Shown here: positions 61,304-64,000 of the stretch, in pieces | How positions within the stretch are numbered: the stretch's first letter is position 1 | How the letters are laid out: each line of letters opens with the position of its first letter | Assembly (NCBI GenBank): GCA_021826225.1 | Contig: JAKBAV010000006.1 | Span: 16,719-80,718, forward strand | DNA length: 64,000 nucleotides | From: Pseudomonadota bacterium | Lineage (GTDB): Bacteria; Pseudomonadota; Alphaproteobacteria; Acetobacterales; Acetobacteraceae | Direction of reading: 5' to 3' | Notes under the pieces: generated by a model | The model's database searches: none | Told to the model about the DNA's origin: nothing | What the model saw: the letters and a program-made list of their open reading frames with translations, nothing else | Made by a program: the position numbers and the translations under genes

Positions 61304-61622
61304 TCAACGCTCCCGGGGGGTATGTAAATTTTCCTGGCACGATTTGTCGATATGGAACCTGGCAGAATACCTTACCAAACAGATTACTTCGTGAGCGAAG
61401 TTACTAAATGTTAATTTTTTGGCCAGTATTGCGACGAGGACTGACAGCATGTTTGCCTCGGCATAAAACCCCGTATCAGGCTTCTGCCTCAGGTAATATG
61501 CACTAGTATCAATTGAGCACTATATCCGCACACAGTCTATAAATTAAGACGTTTATTGTGAAGAATTAAGTTTAATAATTACCAAAATTTAATAGTCAAA
61601 ACCTGACCCCGCACGGGGGAAA

Positions 61623-62363
61623 TCAACGGGCTGGAGCCGGCAGAGCCCGCGATCCCTCAACCGCCTCCGCCATGACCAGGTAATTCACCGACATATCGCG
61701 GCTCACCTGAAAATGCCGTAGCCGCGCGGAAAAACTCAACCCTGCCGTATCAGCGAGCCGCAAACCCGCCGCCCGGCAATGCCGGCCGAGCTCCACCGGG
61801 GTTATGAATTTACGCCAGTCATGCGTGCCCCGGGGAAGCAGGCGGAGAACGTATTCCGCGCCAAGTTTTGCCACCATGAAGGAGGCGGGAGTGCGATTGA
61901 GAGTGGAGAGGAAGAGCAGCCCGCCAGGCGCCAGCAGGCTGACAAGGAGGCTGAGGAAGGCCCGCGGGTCGGCGACATGCTCGAGGACTTCGAGCGCCGT
62001 GATGACCGGAAATTTCGCGCCCGAAGCAGCCAGGGCCTCGGCCGTACCGTGGTGGTAGGCAAGCGGCAGGTTCTGCCCCGCGGCATGGAGGCGCGCCGCC
62101 TCTATCACCTCGCCCCCGGCATCCAAGCCGAGCACGTCGTAACCCGCTTTCGCCAGGGCTTCCGAGAGCAGCCCGGCACCGCAGCCGACATCGAGCACCC
62201 GCGTGCCGGGGGGAAAGCGCGGGGCGATGCGCGCCGCCACCCAGGCGGCACGCGGCCCGTTCATCATGTGCAGCGGGCGCATCGGCCCGGTCTCATCCCA
62301 CCAGCGCGCCGCCAGCGCGTTGAACTGGGCGATTTCCTCCGCGATGACTGATCCCGTCTGCAT
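61623..62363 (-). CDS. ubiG: Bifunctional 3-demethylubiquinol/2-polyprenyl-6-hydroxyphenol O-methyltransferase
   Basis: FNALAARWWDETGPMRPLHMMNGPRAAW, VLDVGCGAGLLSEALAKAGYDVLGLDAG. Confidence 0.96.
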   Translation of the reverse strand: MQTGSVIAEEIAQFNALAARWWDETGPMRPLHMMNGPRAAWVAARIAPRFPPGTRVLDVGCGAGLLSEALAKAGYDVLGLDAGGEVIEAARLHAAGQNLPLAYHHGTAEALAASGAKFPVITALEVLEHVADPRAFLSLLVSLLAPGGLLFLSTLNRTPASFMVAKLGAEYVLRLLPRGTHDWRKFITPVELGRHCRAAGLRLADTAGLSFSARLRHFQVSRDMSVNYLVMAEAVEGSRALPAPAR

Positions 62364-62444
62364 TGCCGAATTTTTGCTCCGCCGCTATGTGACGCCACTC
62401 TGTTTCCCACAGGGGAGCAGTCTACCACAAGGGTTGGCGATGTT

Positions 62445-63656
62445 ATGCGTATCGTGATGAAATTCGGCGGCACTTCGGTGGCCGATCTTGACCGGATCAG
62501 GAATGTGGCGCGGCGGGTGAAGGCCGAGGTTGAGCGCGGCCACGAGGTGGCGGTGGTCGTCTCGGCCATGTCCGGCGTGACCAACCAGCTCGTCGGCTGG
62601 TGCCAGGAGCTCTCACCGATGTTCGACGCCCGCGAATATGACGCGGTGGTGGCGACGGGCGAGCAGGTGACGGCGGGGCTGACAGCGATCGCACTGCAGA
62701 CCATGGGCATCGAGGCGCGGAGCTGGCAGGGCTGGCAGGTTGCGGTCGAGACCGATGGCCAGCACAGCAAGGCGCGCATCCAGAGCATCGAAGCCGAAGA
62801 GCTGCTGGCGCGCATGGCGGCCGGCCAGGTCGCTGTGATGGCCGGATTTCAGGGCATCGGCCCGGATAACCGGGTGACCACGCTGGGGCGCGGCGGCTCG
62901 GATACCTCGGCCGTGGCGCTGGCCGCGGCGCTGAAAGCCGACCGTTGCGATATTTATACGGATGTCGACGGGGTTTACACCACCGATCCGCGTATTGTCC
63001 CTGGCGCGCGCAAGCTGAATAAGATTACCTATGAGGAAATGCTGGAGCTGGCCTCGGTGGGCGCGAAAGTGTTGCAGACCCGCTCGGTTGAGCTGGCGAT
63101 GAAGGAACGGGTGCGGGTCCAGGTATTGTCGAGCTTTACCGACGCGCCCGGGACGATGGTTGTTGATGAGGATGAGATCGTGGAACAGGAAATCGTGGCG
63201 GGCATCGCCTATTCGCGGGACGAAGCCAAAATAACCGTGCGCCGTGTGCCGGACCGGCCCGGCATCGCCGCGGCCATTTTCGGACCGCTCACCGATGCCT
63301 CGGTGAATATCGACATGATCGTGCAGAATGTCTCGGCCGATGGCACCACGGATATGACCTTCACGGTCGGCAAGACCGATTTCCTGCGCGCCCAGGCCGT
63401 GCTGGAAGAAGCCAAAAAATCGATCGGCTATGCCGAGATCACGGCGGATCAGGATGTCGCGAAAATCTCGGTCGTGGGTGTGGGCATGCGCTCGCATGCC
63501 GGTGTCGCCGGCACTATGTTCAAGACCCTGGCCGAAGAGGGCATCAACATTCAGGTCATCTCGACCTCGGAAATCAAGGTGAGCGTGCTGGTGGCCGCGA
63601 AATACACCGAGCTTGCCGTGCGCGCCCTGCATACCGCATACCGTCTCGATGCTTGA
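62445..63656 (+). CDS. lysC: Aspartate kinase
   Basis: MRIVMKFGGTSVADLDRIRNVARRVKAEVE, TTLGRGGSDTSAVALAAALKADRCDIYTDVDGVYTTDPRIVPGA, two C-terminal ACT domains. Confidence 0.97.
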   Translation: MRIVMKFGGTSVADLDRIRNVARRVKAEVERGHEVAVVVSAMSGVTNQLVGWCQELSPMFDAREYDAVVATGEQVTAGLTAIALQTMGIEARSWQGWQVAVETDGQHSKARIQSIEAEELLARMAAGQVAVMAGFQGIGPDNRVTTLGRGGSDTSAVALAAALKADRCDIYTDVDGVYTTDPRIVPGARKLNKITYEEMLELASVGAKVLQTRSVELAMKERVRVQVLSSFTDAPGTMVVDEDEIVEQEIVAGIAYSRDEAKITVRRVPDRPGIAAAIFGPLTDASVNIDMIVQNVSADGTTDMTFTVGKTDFLRAQAVLEEAKKSIGYAEITADQDVAKISVVGVGMRSHAGVAGTMFKTLAEEGINIQVISTSEIKVSVLVAAKYTELAVRALHTAYRLDA

Positions 63657-64000
63657 ATCTACCGCCCAGGCCGAAGCCAGCTTCGAGGCCCTGACCAGAC
63701 GGGGCCGCGAATTTCTCGGTACCCGACACGCCATAATGGCGGGGGCGATGAGCTGGGTGTCCGAGCGCAACCTCGTTGCCGCCATCTCCAATGCCGGCGG
63801 GTTCGGCGTGATCGCCTGCGGCGCGATGCCGCCGGAGCTGCTGGAGCGGGAAATCGCGGCGACCAAGGCGCTCACGGACAAGCCCTTCGGCGTTAACCTC
63901 ATCACCATGCATCCGGCGCTGGAAGAGCTGATCCAGGTCTGCGTGCGGGCGCGGGTGGGCCATATCGTATTCGCCGGCGGCATCCCCTCCGCCGCGCATA
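63649..64000 (+). CDS. NAD(P)H-dependent flavin oxidoreductase (nitronate monooxygenase family), N-terminal part, runs off right edge
   Basis: MLESTAQAEASFEALTRRGREFLGTRHAIMAGAMSWVSERNLVAAISNAGGFGVIACGAM; start overlaps lysC 3' end. Confidence 0.88.
   Translation, partial: MLESTAQAEASFEALTRRGREFLGTRHAIMAGAMSWVSERNLVAAISNAGGFGVIACGAMPPELLEREIAATKALTDKPFGVNLITMHPALEELIQVCVRARVGHIVFAGGIPSAAH

Noticed and set aside
62613-63983. 456-aa - strand ORF antisense to lysC
   Set aside because: Antisense artefact; lysC kinase and ACT domains clearly encoded on +

Overview
GC-rich alphaproteobacterial chromosome segment. The protein sequences and gene order look acetobacterial (Acidocella/Acidiphilium-like), but this is inferred and not tested. 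The first 16 kb is a complete, minus-strand division/cell-wall (dcw) cluster: mraZ-rsmH-ftsL-like-ftsI-murE-murF-mraY-murD-ftsW-murG-murC-murB-ddlB-ftsQ-ftsA(partial). It is preceded by djlA-like, amidase and the RNase P RNA gene (rnpB). The rest is mostly housekeeping: fused 5-oxoprolinase, AsmA-like, aroA-cmk, gabD/aminotransferase, OxyR-like regulator, sdhCDAB, ubiK, hldD-lgt-midA-pgeF, ABC/MFS transporters, purD, xseA, O-antigen ligase, sufE, parC, recO, M20 amidohydrolase, ubiG and lysC. No CRISPR array, rRNA, intact transposon or prophage was seen. The best candidates for something under-described are: a solitary lower-GC gene at 51987-53087 with a macro/PARG-like C-terminal motif; an orphan LacI-type double operator plus ORF remnant downstream of the OxyR-like gene; a paralogous pair of 82-aa membrane microproteins; a divergent sulfotransferase-like gene next to an AT-rich island; a G-quadruplex-capable tract just upstream of ftsI; and MraZ-box-like repeats upstream of mraZ.
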